A stretch of 37,079 bases of DNA. It comes from Candidatus Rubneribacter avistercoris (GTDB taxonomy: Bacteria; Actinomycetota; Coriobacteriia; Coriobacteriales; Eggerthellaceae). Positions 22,648-31,720 of this stretch are shown piece by piece (positions within the stretch are counted from its first letter, which is position 1; each line of letters opens with the position of its first letter). The DNA is taken from NCBI GenBank assembly GCA_019115845.1, contig DXCU01000034.1, positions 1 to 37,079 on the forward strand, given 5' to 3'. The notes below the pieces were generated by a model. That model did not search any database. It saw only the letters and a program-made list of their open reading frames with translations, and was not told the origin of the DNA. A program made the position numbers and the translations under genes.

Positions 22648-23955
22648 TCAGCGCTTCCTGCGATGGCGCGCCTTCTTCCCCGCCTCGGCCCGACGCTGCT
22701 CGACGCGCTCGAAGGCGGCGGATATATCCGGATGCGGCGACGTGACATCGGCGATGGGATCCACCGCGCCGTCTCCGGACGGGGTTCCTTGGAAGAACAC
22801 GCCGTCTTCGCTCACGAGCTGCCGGCCCGTGCGCTTCTCGAAATAATACACGAAAACCGACTTGGCCACGGCCACGGCCGGAATGGACGCCAGCATGCCC
22901 ACGAGCGATCCCATGAAGCCGCTCATCGCGCCCCCGATGGCCGAGCCGGCCATCAACGCGATGATGGTGAGCGCCGGATGCACGTCCACGGAGCTTGCCA
23001 TGATCTTCGGCGACACGAAGGTGTAGACGATCTGCTGGATGGCGATGGTGACCAGCAGGGCCACGACGGCTATCCAGGGACTCACGAACACTCCGACGAC
23101 GGCGGCCAGGGCGCCGCCCAGCCACGGACCCACGATGGGAATGATGTTGAGCAGCCCCGTGATGCCGCCAAGCGCGGCGTAGTTGGGAATGCCCAGCACG
23201 CCGAACACCACGCCGCAACCCACGCCGATGATGGCGCACTGCAAAAGCGTGCCCTTGATGTAGCCTCCCATGACGCGCGTGAACGTGACATGCAGCATCT
23301 CGGCGGTCTCGGCGTGCTTCGGCCCCACCAGGCGCTTGCCCTCGCGTCCGAGCGCAGGCAGCTCCATGAGGATCCAAAACGCCACGACCAGCGCGAAGCC
23401 AACGGCCACCAGGCTGTTGACCACGCCCGTCCCAATGGCCACCACGCCGGTGGCGCCGCTTTTCGCGAAGTCCGACGCCCACGTGCCCACCGCGGCCAGG
23501 GCGTCGTTGAGGTACGTGCGCACGTTGTCGTTGGCCAGGACGTCGGCGTAGCGTTCGTACAAGCCGTTGCCCCAGGCAATGATGTCGTTCACGTAGGTGG
23601 GGACGCTTTCAACGAGGTTGGCGAACTGATCGCCCACGCCGAACACCGGCGAGAACATGAGCAGGGCCACAAGCGCCAGCACGGCGAACATGAGCACGTA
23701 GGCGACAACCGTCCCCCACACGCGGGGAACGCCGAGCCTCTCCAGCTTGTTGACGGGGCCGCGCAAGCAGAACACGATGACGACCGTCCACAAAACGATG
23801 CCCACTGGCACGCTCAGGATGTTGACGAGGTAAACCGCGACCCCCGTGAGGAGGATGGCGCCGACCGCGGTCCACACCGCGAGGAAAGAGCGCTTCGCTT
23901 TGTCAACCTTGTCGTCCCGGTCGGCCGGCGTCGCTTCGACTTTGGGCAGATCCAC
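22648..23955 (-). CDS. AI-2E family transporter (UPF0118 permease)
   Basis: 435 residues with about eight membrane segments: a pair at residues 27-65, one at 80-103, a soluble stretch (110-165) and a C-terminal cluster. It has the family's conserved motif ILNIIPIVGPWLGG-like (LLNIIPIVGPWLGGALAAV) and IGGAMSGFMGSLVGMLASIPAVAV. Members include the TqsA exporter and Na/H antiporters; the substrate here is unknown. The position upstream of alaS is the same as Bacillus yrrI. The C-terminus is a long basic cytoplasmic tail (EQRRAEAGKKARHRRKR). The start is GTG at 23955, with AAGGAG ten bases before it inside the preceding gene. Confidence 0.88.
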   Translation of the reverse strand: MDLPKVEATPADRDDKVDKAKRSFLAVWTAVGAILLTGVAVYLVNILSVPVGIVLWTVVIVFCLRGPVNKLERLGVPRVWGTVVAYVLMFAVLALVALLMFSPVFGVGDQFANLVESVPTYVNDIIAWGNGLYERYADVLANDNVRTYLNDALAAVGTWASDFAKSGATGVVAIGTGVVNSLVAVGFALVVAFWILMELPALGREGKRLVGPKHAETAEMLHVTFTRVMGGYIKGTLLQCAIIGVGCGVVFGVLGIPNYAALGGITGLLNIIPIVGPWLGGALAAVVGVFVSPWIAVVALLVTIAIQQIVYTFVSPKIMASSVDVHPALTIIALMAGSAIGGAMSGFMGSLVGMLASIPAVAVAKSVFVYYFEKRTGRQLVSEDGVFFQGTPSGDGAVDPIADVTSPHPDISAAFERVEQRRAEAGKKARHRRKR

Positions 23956-23959
23956 CGGA

Positions 23960-24760
23960 TCATGCTCCTTCCGAAGAAGGGCGGTCCTGCGCGGACGGTG
24001 CGGAAGGGGCCTCGCCCTGGGAGGCCGTCCCGTAGGTGAAGTACTGCTGCGACGAAGAAACGTCGGCCGTTGCGGCGGTGGCCACCGCGTCGGCTATGGC
24101 GGATGCGGTTTCGGACGTCCTGTCGGCCACGGTGCGCTTGGCGGCCGCGCGCTCCTCGCGCTGCACGCGCTGCTCGGCCCGCTGCTCGCGCTGGTCGGCC
24201 ACGGCCTCCTGCGTGGCGCGCACCGCCGTGGCGGCGGCTTCCTTGACCGCCCGCGTTGCGGAAACCGCCGGGGAATCGTCCGAGGAGGGCTTTTCGGCGC
24301 GCGCCTCCTGGTCGGCCTTGGCTTGCCCGAGGGCAACGGACTCGTCGCTGGCGCGCCGCGGCTTGAAGGCGCTGCGGACGCGGCTCGTCACGGAGTTGAC
24401 CAGCTCCATGGGAGCGCTGGTCACCGAGTCCACCGCCTCGACGGCCGACGACACCGATCCCGTGATGTCGTTGACATCCTCCAGGATCTGGTCGACGCGC
24501 ATCAGCTCCAGGTTGGCGGCGTCCACCGTGAGCGAGACGCGCTCGATGAGGGGATCGGCCTTGGCCGCAACCGGCTCGAGCGACGCGGTGATGCGCTCGA
24601 CGCTGGCCAGCGTGGGCTCCACCTGCTTCTGCAAGTCATCCACCGTCTTGCGCGCCTTGCGCACGGTCATGACCAGCTCCACGACAAGCCAAGCCAAAAC
24701 CGCGCCCACGACCACGTACACCACCGGCAACGCTATATTGAGAACCTCGCTGATATCCAT
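23960..24760 (-). CDS. DUF948-like membrane-anchored coiled-coil protein
   Basis: 266 residues. One membrane span (residues 9-33, VVYVVVGAVLAWLVVELVM) is followed by a long helical region with heptad-like repeats (TVDDLQKQVEPTLASVERITASL; NLELMRVDQILEDVNDITGSV), as in DUF948. The second half is highly charged and Ala-rich (RATQEAVADQREQRAEQRVQ), probably disordered or coiled coil. The function is not known; family members are tied to the envelope. AGGAGG lies four bases before the ATG. It is the first gene of a run with the permease and alaS. Confidence 0.75.
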   Translation of the reverse strand: MDISEVLNIALPVVYVVVGAVLAWLVVELVMTVRKARKTVDDLQKQVEPTLASVERITASLEPVAAKADPLIERVSLTVDAANLELMRVDQILEDVNDITGSVSSAVEAVDSVTSAPMELVNSVTSRVRSAFKPRRASDESVALGQAKADQEARAEKPSSDDSPAVSATRAVKEAAATAVRATQEAVADQREQRAEQRVQREERAAAKRTVADRTSETASAIADAVATAATADVSSSQQYFTYGTASQGEAPSAPSAQDRPSSEGA

Positions 24761-24787
24761 TGCGCCTCCTGCTTGTTCGAAGTCACC

Positions 24788-24793
24788 ACTATA
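24788..24793 (-). promoter_or_regulatory. Extended -10 (TGCTATAGT) upstream of the DUF948-like gene
   Basis: TATAGT with TGC before it, about 28 bases upstream of the ATG at 24760. It would drive the DUF948-like gene, the permease and alaS. No good -35 is needed for an extended -10, and none is seen. Confidence 0.5.
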
Positions 24794-24868
24794 GCACGAT
24801 CATCCCTGGATTCTATGCTGGCCGGACCATGTTTCCACCCTGCTTCCATAGGAGTTGGGAATCGGTTA

Positions 24869-24905
24869 CCTTCGGCGCGACGTGGGATTTTCGAAAAGCC
24901 GAAGG
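24869..24905 (-). terminator. Hairpin after rarA
   Basis: CCTTCGGC (24869-24876) and GCCGAAGG (24898-24905) form an 8-bp stem enclosing a second palindrome, TTTTCGAAAA. It lies 16 bases after the rarA stop. There is no T run, so termination strength is uncertain. Confidence 0.4.
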
Positions 24906-24920
24906 AACGGCGGCGCGAGC

Positions 24921-26303
24921 CTAGGAAGCCGCGTCGCCGTCACCGGCCCCGCCTCCTTCCCCCGTGCGGGACGAGGAGGGCGGCGGGGGCGCGGCCTGCG
25001 CGCGGTCGCGGGCGGCGGCGTCGGCGCGGTAGGCCTCCCAGCCGCGCTCGCTTGGACGGTAGAAGCAGCCGCGCTCCAAGCCCTCGGGCAGGTAGCGCTG
25101 CTCCACCCAGCCGCCGGGATAACTATGGGGGTACTTGTACTGCCCGTAGTTCTCCGAGCCGGGACGGTGGCGGTCGCGCAAATGGTCGGGCACCTTGCGC
25201 GCGGGGCCGTGGCGCACCTCGGCCAACGCCGCGTCGATGCCGGCCTCCGCCGCGTTGCTCTTGGGGGCGAGCGCCAGGTAGACAGCCGCCTGCGCCAGGT
25301 TGATGCGGCACTCGGGATAGCCTATGACCTCGGCCGACTTGAACGCCGCCTCAGCCACCAAAAGCGCCTGTGGATCGGCGTTGCCGATGTCCTCCGACGC
25401 GGCGATGAACATGCGCCGGGCTATGAACTTGGGGTCCTCTCCCCCGTCTATCATGCGGGCGAGCCAGTACAGGGCCGCATCGGGATCGCTGCCGCGCATG
25501 GACTTGATGAACGCCGAGATGACATCGTAGTGCATGTCCTTGTTCTTGTCGTAAGGCAGGCTGCGATGCGGCGTGGCGGCGCGCACGCTGCCCTCGTCCA
25601 CGAGCGCGGGCTTTTCGCGCGTGCCCGGCTCCATCATGCCGGCGGCCAGCTCAAGCGTGGTGAGCGCCGTGCGCCCGTCGCCCCCAGCCAGAAGCACTAT
25701 GGCGCTGCGCGCCTTGTCGGAAAGCGCGTAGCGGCCGTCCAGACCGCGCGCATCGGCAAGCGCGCGATCCACCAGCAGCCCGATGTCGGCGTCCGTAAGC
25801 CCGTGCAGCTCCACCACGCGCGAGCGGCTGATGAGCGCGGAGTTCACCTCGAAAAACGGGTTTTCGGTGGTGGCCCCCACCAGCACGACCACGCGGTCCT
25901 CCACCGCATGCAGAAGCGCATCCTGCTGGCTGCGGTTGAAGCGGTGGATCTCGTCCACGAACAGGATGGTGCGCAGCCCGCTCATGGTCAGGCGCTTCTC
26001 GGCCGCGTCTATCTCGCGGCGCAGATCCGACACCGTGCCGCCGATGGCCGACACCTCCACGAACTCGGCCCGCGTCGTCTCGGCGACGACGTGCGCGAGC
26101 GAGGTCTTTCCCGTGCCCGCCGGCCCGAACAGGATGACCGAGCTCAGCTTGTCCTGCTCGATGGCGGCGCGCAGCCAGCTTCCCGGCCCCACGGCCTCCT
26201 CCTGGCCGACGACCTCCTCCAGCGTGCGGGGGCGCATCCGAACGGCGAGCGGCGCCACTTCCGACTTCCGCTCGTTCTCCATGTCTGTAAACAGCGTATC
26301 CAT
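24921..26303 (-). CDS. rarA: Replication-associated recombination protein RarA (MgsA)
   Basis: 460 residues; AAA+ clamp-loader-like ATPase that acts at stalled forks with SSB. Seen are RMRPRTLEEVVGQEE, Walker A FGPAGTGKTSL, Walker B LFVDEIHRFN, sensor 1 GATTENP, and the box RSRVVEL. The C-terminal tetramerisation region has ALYWLARMIDGGEDPKFIARR, EDIGNADP and YPHSYPGGWVEQRYLP. The final 30 residues are a Pro/Gly/Ser tail. A start 21 bases later (MENERKSEV) is possible. TACTAT just 8-13 bases before the ATG might give a nearly leaderless mRNA. It is adjacent to the probable 6S RNA, as in Bacillus. Confidence 0.95.
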   Translation of the reverse strand: MDTLFTDMENERKSEVAPLAVRMRPRTLEEVVGQEEAVGPGSWLRAAIEQDKLSSVILFGPAGTGKTSLAHVVAETTRAEFVEVSAIGGTVSDLRREIDAAEKRLTMSGLRTILFVDEIHRFNRSQQDALLHAVEDRVVVLVGATTENPFFEVNSALISRSRVVELHGLTDADIGLLVDRALADARGLDGRYALSDKARSAIVLLAGGDGRTALTTLELAAGMMEPGTREKPALVDEGSVRAATPHRSLPYDKNKDMHYDVISAFIKSMRGSDPDAALYWLARMIDGGEDPKFIARRMFIAASEDIGNADPQALLVAEAAFKSAEVIGYPECRINLAQAAVYLALAPKSNAAEAGIDAALAEVRHGPARKVPDHLRDRHRPGSENYGQYKYPHSYPGGWVEQRYLPEGLERGCFYRPSERGWEAYRADAAARDRAQAAPPPPSSSRTGEGGGAGDGDAAS

Positions 26304-26404
26304 GCTCCCTATAGTACCATGCGAACGCTTGTTTGCCTATAGGGTGTTTGCGGATACCGCCCAACAATCTTTTTGTCAAGTCTTTATTTTGCACGTGCGG
26401 GCCA

Positions 26405-26410
26405 TATACT
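26405..26410 (+). promoter_or_regulatory. TATACT -10 box of the 6S-like RNA
   Basis: It lies 7-10 bases before the predicted 5' end of the structured RNA. A TTGTCA occurs upstream, but at 26 bp, too far for a normal -35; the hexamer at 17 bp (CTTTAT) is weak. Confidence 0.5.
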
Positions 26411-26416
26411 CGAAGT

Positions 26417-26590
26417 GGTCCTGCCTTCGGAACCATACTTTTGCGATGGACCGACGTTTTTGCATGAGGGAGCTCAAGATAGCGCGTGGAATGGAGATTC
26501 GTATCCGTTGATACGAAAGCCAGGAAGCGGGCTGCGAGCACCCACCTTTTGAGGTGGGTTCATCCTTCTGGCCGGGGGCAGGGCTTTTTC
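26417..26590 (+). ncRNA. ssrS: Probable 6S RNA
   Basis: About 174 nt. 6S RNA binds housekeeping RNA polymerase by mimicking an open promoter. The two ends pair over 11 bp (26420-26430 with 26572-26582, two wobble pairs), followed at once by GCTTTTT, so the RNA ends at a plausible terminator on this strand only. Inside are a hairpin on the 3' side (ACCCACCT / AGGTGGGT, loop TTTG), placed like the small 3' hairpin of the 6S central bubble, and a second perfect 8-bp hairpin (TTCGTATC / GATACGAA). Length, closing stem, bubble-side hairpin and location next to rarA all fit 6S RNA. Primary sequence alone does not prove it. No ORF fits the region. Confidence 0.72.
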
Positions 26591-26704
26591 GCGCCCGAAA
26601 TTGGGTTGTCACTCCACCACATCGTTTCGCATCCCGTCGCCCGCACGCGGCGCGTTGTGCGGCTATGCGCCACGCGGCCCTGACGGCGCGCGCGGGCCGC
26701 GTCC
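26591..26704. other. Gap between the 6S-like RNA and phoR, nothing firm
   Basis: It contains GC-rich imperfect palindromes near 26640-26680 that could end phoR transcripts. No gene, promoter or clear terminator was recognised. Confidence 0.4.
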
Positions 26705-28195
26705 CTACGCGCCCCCGTCCTCGGCGGCAGGAAAGCGCAGGACGAACGTGGTGCCGGCGCCCTCGGCGCTTTCCACGTCGATGGTGCCGTTGTGGTAGAT
26801 GACCGCGTGCTTCACGATGGCAAGCCCCAACCCCGTGCCGCCCGTCTCCTTCGAGCGGCTCTTGTCCACGCGGAAGAAGCGCTCGAATATCTTGTCGTGC
26901 ATGTCCTCCGGGATGCCCGGGCCGGTGTCCGTCACCCGCACGACCACCTGCTTCTGCACGGTGAAGGGCTCCTCCCCCGTCCCGTGCCGCAAGATGTTGG
27001 CCTGCTGCGGCGTCATCCCGCGATCCACCTGCGCGTAGGCGGTGCGCGTAAGCTCCAGGCCCACCGTCATCGTCACGCTGCCGCCCTCGTGGTTGTAGCG
27101 GACGCCGTTCTCTATGAGGTTGTACAGCATCTCCTCCGCCAGCGTCTGGCTGCCGGCGATGCAGGCGCGGTCCCCCTCCACGCGCACGTCGATACCCTGG
27201 TCGGCAGCGAAGCTGGCAAGCCGCTCCGCCACGCGCTGCGCCACGGAGCGCAGGTCGATGACCGCGCTGGCGTCGTTGCCGAACGCAGACTCGTCCAGCT
27301 TCGAGAGCGTGAGCACGTCGTTGATGAGCGAACGCATGGCCTGGGCCTCGTCGTAAATGAGCGCGGCGAACTTCTGGCGGTCGCCCGGCTGCACCATGTC
27401 GTTTTTCATGAGCTCGGCGTAGCCGCTGATCACCTGCAGGGGCGTCTTCATCTCGTGGCTCACGTTGCTGGAGAAGTCCCGCCGCATGCTCTCGGCTTCG
27501 GCCAGTTCGCGGTTTTGGGCCTTGAGCTGGCGCTGCTGCTCGTCTATGCGGATGAGCAGCGGATCCATCTCCTCGTAGATCTCGTTCTCCAAAGGGTTGG
27601 CGAAGTCGAGCGCGTCGATGGGCTTCATGATGCGCTTGGTGAGCTCCTTCGACAGCACGAACACGAGCAGGGCGGCCACGGCCAGCGCCACGAGCACCGG
27701 CACCAGCATGTCGCCCAAAAACGACAGCAGAGAATGGCGCGTCTCCGACAGGCGCACGATGGAGCCGTCGATGAGCCGCACGGCCGCGTACACCGTGTCG
27801 GTGCCGAGCGTCTCCGAATAGCGCATGATGACGGCCTCGCCGGTGCGCGCGGCTTCCTGCACCTCGGGACGGTCGGCATGGTTGTCCATCGAGGACGAGT
27901 CGGCGGCGCTGTCGAACAGCACCGTGCCGTCCTCGGCGATGAGCGTGTAGCGCGTAAGCCCCGAGAACTGCTCCGCGAGCGCGGACTCGTTGTCCGAAGA
28001 CGGCGTGGCGTTGAGGTAGCGCGCGGCATCCTGGGCGCTCCCGACCAGCTCGGCCTCCGCGTCGCGCTCGTAAGAGAAGTAGTAGATGCTGGTCATGGCC
28101 ACGGCTAGCACCACAATGACGCCGAGCGTGAACGCGAGCACGCTCGTGAATATCTTGCCGGAGAGGCTTTTCACCTTGAAGTGCGTGGGGCTCAT
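26705..28195 (-). CDS. phoR: Phosphate-regulon type sensor histidine kinase
   Basis: 496 residues in the inner membrane: spans at about 16-40 and 161-182 enclose an extracytoplasmic domain of about 120 residues, which in some PhoR proteins is short or absent. A HAMP-like linker (SKELTKRIMKPIDALDF) leads to the dimerisation helix with the phosphorylated His247 in VSHEMKTPLQVISGY. The ATPase domain has the N box NLIENGVRYNHEG, DTGPGIPEDM, FERFFRVD and GGTGLGLAIVKH. All catalytic boxes are intact. It follows phoB by 12 bases, in one transcript with the pst genes by position. Phosphate sensing is inferred from the neighbourhood. Confidence 0.9.
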   Translation of the reverse strand: MSPTHFKVKSLSGKIFTSVLAFTLGVIVVLAVAMTSIYYFSYERDAEAELVGSAQDAARYLNATPSSDNESALAEQFSGLTRYTLIAEDGTVLFDSAADSSSMDNHADRPEVQEAARTGEAVIMRYSETLGTDTVYAAVRLIDGSIVRLSETRHSLLSFLGDMLVPVLVALAVAALLVFVLSKELTKRIMKPIDALDFANPLENEIYEEMDPLLIRIDEQQRQLKAQNRELAEAESMRRDFSSNVSHEMKTPLQVISGYAELMKNDMVQPGDRQKFAALIYDEAQAMRSLINDVLTLSKLDESAFGNDASAVIDLRSVAQRVAERLASFAADQGIDVRVEGDRACIAGSQTLAEEMLYNLIENGVRYNHEGGSVTMTVGLELTRTAYAQVDRGMTPQQANILRHGTGEEPFTVQKQVVVRVTDTGPGIPEDMHDKIFERFFRVDKSRSKETGGTGLGLAIVKHAVIYHNGTIDVESAEGAGTTFVLRFPAAEDGGA

Positions 28196-28207
28196 CGGCG
28201 GCCCGCC

Positions 28208-28900
28208 CTACGCGGGACGTTTGATGCAGTAGCCGACGCCGCGCACCGTCTGGATGCATGCGTCGGCACCCTCGCAGCCGGCAGACAGCTTCTGCCGAAG
28301 CGTCTGGATGTGCACGTCCACCGTGCGCGTCTCGCCCACGTACGTCACGCCCCACACGTCCTCGAGCAGCTGGCGGCGCGAAAGGACATGGCCCTCGTTC
28401 TTCATGAGGGCGTGCAGCAGATCGAACTCCTTCAAGGTGAGCGCGACCGGACGCCCGTCCACCGCAACCGTATGGGCCGACACGCACAGCTCCACAGGCC
28501 CGCACGCCAGATCGTCATCGGGCACCACGGCCGGCGCCGACGCGCGGCGCAGAAGCGCGTTCACGCGGCTGACCAGCTCCATCATACCGAAGGGCTTGGC
28601 CAGGTAGTCGTCGGCGCCGGCGTCAAGCCCGCTCACCGTGTCGAACTCGGTGCCCTTGGCCGTGAGCATCATGACCGGCAAGTGCTTGGTGGACGGATCC
28701 TCGCGCAGCATATGCAGGATCTCCAGACCGTCCACCTCGGGCAGCATGATGTCGAGCAGCACAAGCTCGGGCGCGCGCTCGCGGCACGCGGCGAAAAACT
28801 CTCCGGCCGCGGGAAAGCCCTGCGCCTCGAACCCGGCTTGGCGCAGGGCGTACACCGTCAGATCGCGGATGTTGGTGTCGTCCTCAACGTAGTAGATCAT
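28208..28900 (-). CDS. phoB: Phosphate-regulon type response regulator (OmpR/PhoB family)
   Basis: 230 residues. Receiver domain 1-118: acidic pair in YYVEDDTN, phosphorylated Asp50 in LLDIML, Lys102 in AKPFG. Winged-helix DNA-binding domain 135-228: LTLKEFDLLHALMKNEGHVLS, EDVWGVTYVGETRTVDVHI, ending RGVGYCIK. Partner kinase follows. In this operon it is placed after pstB rather than before the transporter. AAAGGA lies about eight bases before the ATG. Confidence 0.92.
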   Translation of the reverse strand: MIYYVEDDTNIRDLTVYALRQAGFEAQGFPAAGEFFAACRERAPELVLLDIMLPEVDGLEILHMLREDPSTKHLPVMMLTAKGTEFDTVSGLDAGADDYLAKPFGMMELVSRVNALLRRASAPAVVPDDDLACGPVELCVSAHTVAVDGRPVALTLKEFDLLHALMKNEGHVLSRRQLLEDVWGVTYVGETRTVDVHIQTLRQKLSAGCEGADACIQTVRGVGYCIKRPA

Positions 28901-28934
28901 AGGTTGTTCCTTTGCGAGCGCCTGTGCCGACGAA

Positions 28935-28950
28935 GGCGCCTTGCGGCGCC
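28935..28950. other. GNRA-type hairpin between pstB and phoB
   Basis: On the minus strand GGCGCC-GCAA-GGCGCC, a 6-bp stem with a GCAA tetraloop, 37 bases after the pstB stop. There is no T tract. It could stabilise the upstream pst mRNA or attenuate transcription into phoB-phoR. Confidence 0.4.
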
Positions 28951-28987
28951 GAAGCGTTTCATCGGCCGCGTAGCCGACGGAACCATC

Positions 28988-29866
28988 TTACCCGAAACGG
29001 CCCGCCACGTAGTCGGCGGTGCGGGGATCGTCGGGGTTTGTGAAGATGTCGTCGGTGTCTCCCGCCTCCACCATCTCGCCCAGCAAAAAGAACGCCGTCT
29101 TGTCGGACACGCGCAGCGCCTGCAGCATGTTGTGCGTGACCATGATGACGGTGTACTTCTGCTTGAGCTCGCCCACCAGCTCTTCAATCTTCGCCGTGGA
29201 GATGGGGTCGAGCGCACTTGTGGACTCGTCCATGAGCAGCACCTCGGGGCGCACGGCCAAAGCGCGCGCGATGCACAGGCGCTGCTGCTGGCCGCCGGAT
29301 AAGCCAAGCGCGTTTTTCTTCAGGCGGTCTTTCAGCTCGTCCCAGATGGCGGCGTCGCGCAGGCTCTGCTCCACGATCTCGTCCAAGTCGGCGCGGTTTT
29401 TCACGCCGTGCGTGCGCGGGCCGAACGCCACGTTGTCGTACACGCTCATGGGGAAGGGATTGGGCTGCTGGAACACCATGCCCACGCGGCGGCGCAGGTT
29501 GTTCACGTCGATGGAGCGGTAGGCGTCCTCGCCGTCAAGCGACACCTCGCCTTCCACGCGGCAGCCCTCCACGAGGTCGTTCATGCGGTTCAAGGTTTTG
29601 AGCAGCGTGGATTTGCCGCAGCCCGACGGCCCGATGAGCGCCGTCACCTGGTTCTTGGGAAACTCCAGGTTGATGCCTTTGAGCGCGTGGAAATCCTTGT
29701 AGTGCAGGTTCAGGTCGCGCACGGCCATTTTGGCGGGCGCCGCCGCGGCGGGGCGCTCCTCGGCGCGGCGCGCGGCCGTCCTCACCTGGGGCACGTAGCC
29801 CGCAGCGGCACCCCGGACGTTTTGGGCCGCCCTCTCGCCCTGCCTCTCAAGCGTTGCCTCAGTCAT
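28988..29866 (-). CDS. pstB: Phosphate ABC transporter ATP-binding protein
   Basis: 292 residues; drives phosphate import through PstCA. It has Walker [13 protein letters not shown], the Q-loop [14 protein letters not shown], signature [15 protein letters not shown], Walker [14 protein letters not shown], and the switch His in MVTHNM. The first 46 residues (Ala/Arg-rich) precede the usual start; an internal ATG ([16 protein letters not shown]) would give the standard length. GGGAGG before 29866 favours the longer form. It overlaps pstA by 8 bases. phoU, which commonly follows pstB, is not in this window. Confidence 0.95.
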   Translation of the reverse strand: MTEATLERQGERAAQNVRGAAAGYVPQVRTAARRAEERPAAAAPAKMAVRDLNLHYKDFHALKGINLEFPKNQVTALIGPSGCGKSTLLKTLNRMNDLVEGCRVEGEVSLDGEDAYRSIDVNNLRRRVGMVFQQPNPFPMSVYDNVAFGPRTHGVKNRADLDEIVEQSLRDAAIWDELKDRLKKNALGLSGGQQQRLCIARALAVRPEVLLMDESTSALDPISTAKIEELVGELKQKYTVIMVTHNMLQALRVSDKTAFFLLGEMVEAGDTDDIFTNPDDPRTADYVAGRFG

Positions 29867-30827
29867 CTTTGCCTCCCTTGTTCATCTTCTTGGCGGCGAA
29901 GGTGGCCAGCAGGTTCAGAAGAACCACCATGACCAGCAGCACCACCGCCGTGGCGTACGTCTCGTTCACATGCAGGCCCTCGCTGGCCAGCACGTACATG
30001 TGCACGGCGAGCGTGCGGGTGGAATCGAACAGCGCGCCCGCCCCTTCAAGCACATTCGGGATCTGCGCGATGGAGCCCGCCGTGAAGATGAGGGCCGCCA
30101 CCTCGCCCACGCAGCGCCCGAGCGCGAGGATCACGCCGCCCAAGATGCCCGGCACGGCGGTGGGCAGCACGCAGCGAAACACCGTGCGCAGCCGCCCCGC
30201 GCCCAGGCCGAAGCCGCCCTCGCGGTAGGCGTCGGGCACGGCCAGAAGCGCCTCTTCGGTGGTGCGCATGATCACGGGCAGCACCATGATGGCCAGCGTG
30301 CACGCGCCCGCCAGAAGCGAGAGGTTCCAGTGCAGCGCGGTCACGAAGAACAGCATGCCGAACAGGCCGTAGATGATGGACGGGATGCCCTGCAGCGTCT
30401 CGGTGGTGGTGCGCACCACCTGCACGAACCGGCTGCCGCGAGGCGCGTACTCCACCAGGTAGATGGCCGACCCCACGCCCACCGGCACCGCCATCAGAAG
30501 CGAGAGCGCAGCCATGAGCAGCGTGTTCACCAACGCCGGCATGAGCGACACGTTGTCGGAGGTGTACTCCCACTCGAACAGGCTGGGCGTGAGGTAGGGC
30601 ACGCCGTTCACCAGGATGTAGCCCACCAGAAACGCCAGCACGCCCGCCGTGACCGCAGCGCCCAGGTACACGAGCGCGCGCAGCAGCGCCGAGATCACGC
30701 GGCGCTTCTTGCGGTGACGCTCCTCCACGGAGCGGTAGAGCGCATCAAACCGGTCGATGCCGCCGGTAGGCGCCGACGCCGCGGACGCGGAGCCCGCCTC
30801 GTAGGCAATCGTTAGCTTGGGACTCAT
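29859..30827 (-). CDS. pstA: Phosphate ABC transporter permease PstA
   Basis: 322 residues, six predicted membrane segments. The ABC-permease coupling loop is [25 protein letters not shown], and [12 protein letters not shown] and [12 protein letters not shown] are typical of PstA. The first 45 residues are a cytoplasmic extension ([20 protein letters not shown]). The start overlaps the pstC stop by 4 bases (ATGA). Confidence 0.95.
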   Translation of the reverse strand: MSPKLTIAYEAGSASAASAPTGGIDRFDALYRSVEERHRKKRRVISALLRALVYLGAAVTAGVLAFLVGYILVNGVPYLTPSLFEWEYTSDNVSLMPALVNTLLMAALSLLMAVPVGVGSAIYLVEYAPRGSRFVQVVRTTTETLQGIPSIIYGLFGMLFFVTALHWNLSLLAGACTLAIMVLPVIMRTTEEALLAVPDAYREGGFGLGAGRLRTVFRCVLPTAVPGILGGVILALGRCVGEVAALIFTAGSIAQIPNVLEGAGALFDSTRTLAVHMYVLASEGLHVNETYATAVVLLVMVVLLNLLATFAAKKMNKGGKDD

Positions 30828-31687
30828 GACTTCAGCTCACCCCGCTTCTTGATGACGTTGAACAGCATGGTGATGAGCAGGATGAACACGAACAGCACCA
30901 CGCCCGTGGCCACCAGCGCGCCGCGATGCAGATCGGCCGCGTAGCCCATCTCCAGCACGATGTTGGCGGTCATGGTGCGCACGCCGTTGAAGATGCTCTC
31001 GGGAATGATGGTCTGGTTGCCCGCCACCATGATGACGGCCATCGTCTCGCCGATGGCGCGGCCCACGCCCAGCACCACCGCGGCCATGATGCCCGATACG
31101 GCGGCCGGCACCACCACGCGAAACACCGAGCGCTCGTGGTCGGCGCCCAGCGCCAGCGCGCCCTCGTAGTACTTCTTGGGCACGGCGTCCAGCGAGCTTT
31201 GCGCCACGGTGATGATGGTGGGCAGGATCATGATGCCCAAAAGCACCGCCGCGGCCAGAAGCGACATGCCGTTGCCCGGCATGTTGTTGCGGATGAACGG
31301 CACGAGCACCACCAGGCCGAAAAAGCCGTAGACCACCGACGGGATGCCCGCCAGAAGCTCCACGCCCGGCTTGAGCACCGCGGCCACCTTGCCGCTGGCG
31401 AAGCGCGAGAGGAAGATGGCGCACAGAAGCCCCGCCGGCACGCCCACCACCATGGCCCCGGCGGTCACGTAGATGCTGCCGATGATCATGGGGAAGATGC
31501 CGTAGACGTCGTTGGCGGGACGCCAGGTGGTGCCGAAGAGGAATTCCGGAAGGCCGATCTGCGCGATGGCCGGCACGCCGTTCGCGAACAGAAAGACGCA
31601 GATGAGGGCGACCGCGAGGATGGAGATCCCCGCGGCGGCCACGAACAGCGCCTTCGCGATGCCTTCCTTCACGTGTACATGAGACAT
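30824..31687 (-). CDS. pstC: Phosphate ABC transporter permease PstC
   Basis: 287 residues, six membrane segments. Family marks are ANGVPAIAQIGLPEFLFGTTW, AGIPSVVYGFFGLVVLVPFIR, the coupling loop QSSLDAVPKKYYEGALALGA and GVGRAIGETMAVIMVAGN. It pairs with PstA to form the channel. It follows pstS by 33 bases. Confidence 0.95.
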   Translation of the reverse strand: MSHVHVKEGIAKALFVAAAGISILAVALICVFLFANGVPAIAQIGLPEFLFGTTWRPANDVYGIFPMIIGSIYVTAGAMVVGVPAGLLCAIFLSRFASGKVAAVLKPGVELLAGIPSVVYGFFGLVVLVPFIRNNMPGNGMSLLAAAVLLGIMILPTIITVAQSSLDAVPKKYYEGALALGADHERSVFRVVVPAAVSGIMAAVVLGVGRAIGETMAVIMVAGNQTIIPESIFNGVRTMTANIVLEMGYAADLHRGALVATGVVLFVFILLITMLFNVIKKRGELKS

Positions 31688-31720
31688 GCGAAACCCTTGC
31701 CCTGTCTATCCGGCGCGCCG

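Noticed and set aside
19927..24039. A 1370-codon open frame on the plus strand
   Set aside because: It is antisense to alaS and the permease gene, rich in His/Arg/Leu with no family motif. GC-rich genes with third-position bias leave such open antisense frames.
26417..26590. SRP RNA or tmRNA instead of 6S RNA
   Set aside because: No GGAAG...AGCAGC SRP loop and no tRNA-like ends or tag reading frame; length and bubble hairpin fit 6S better.
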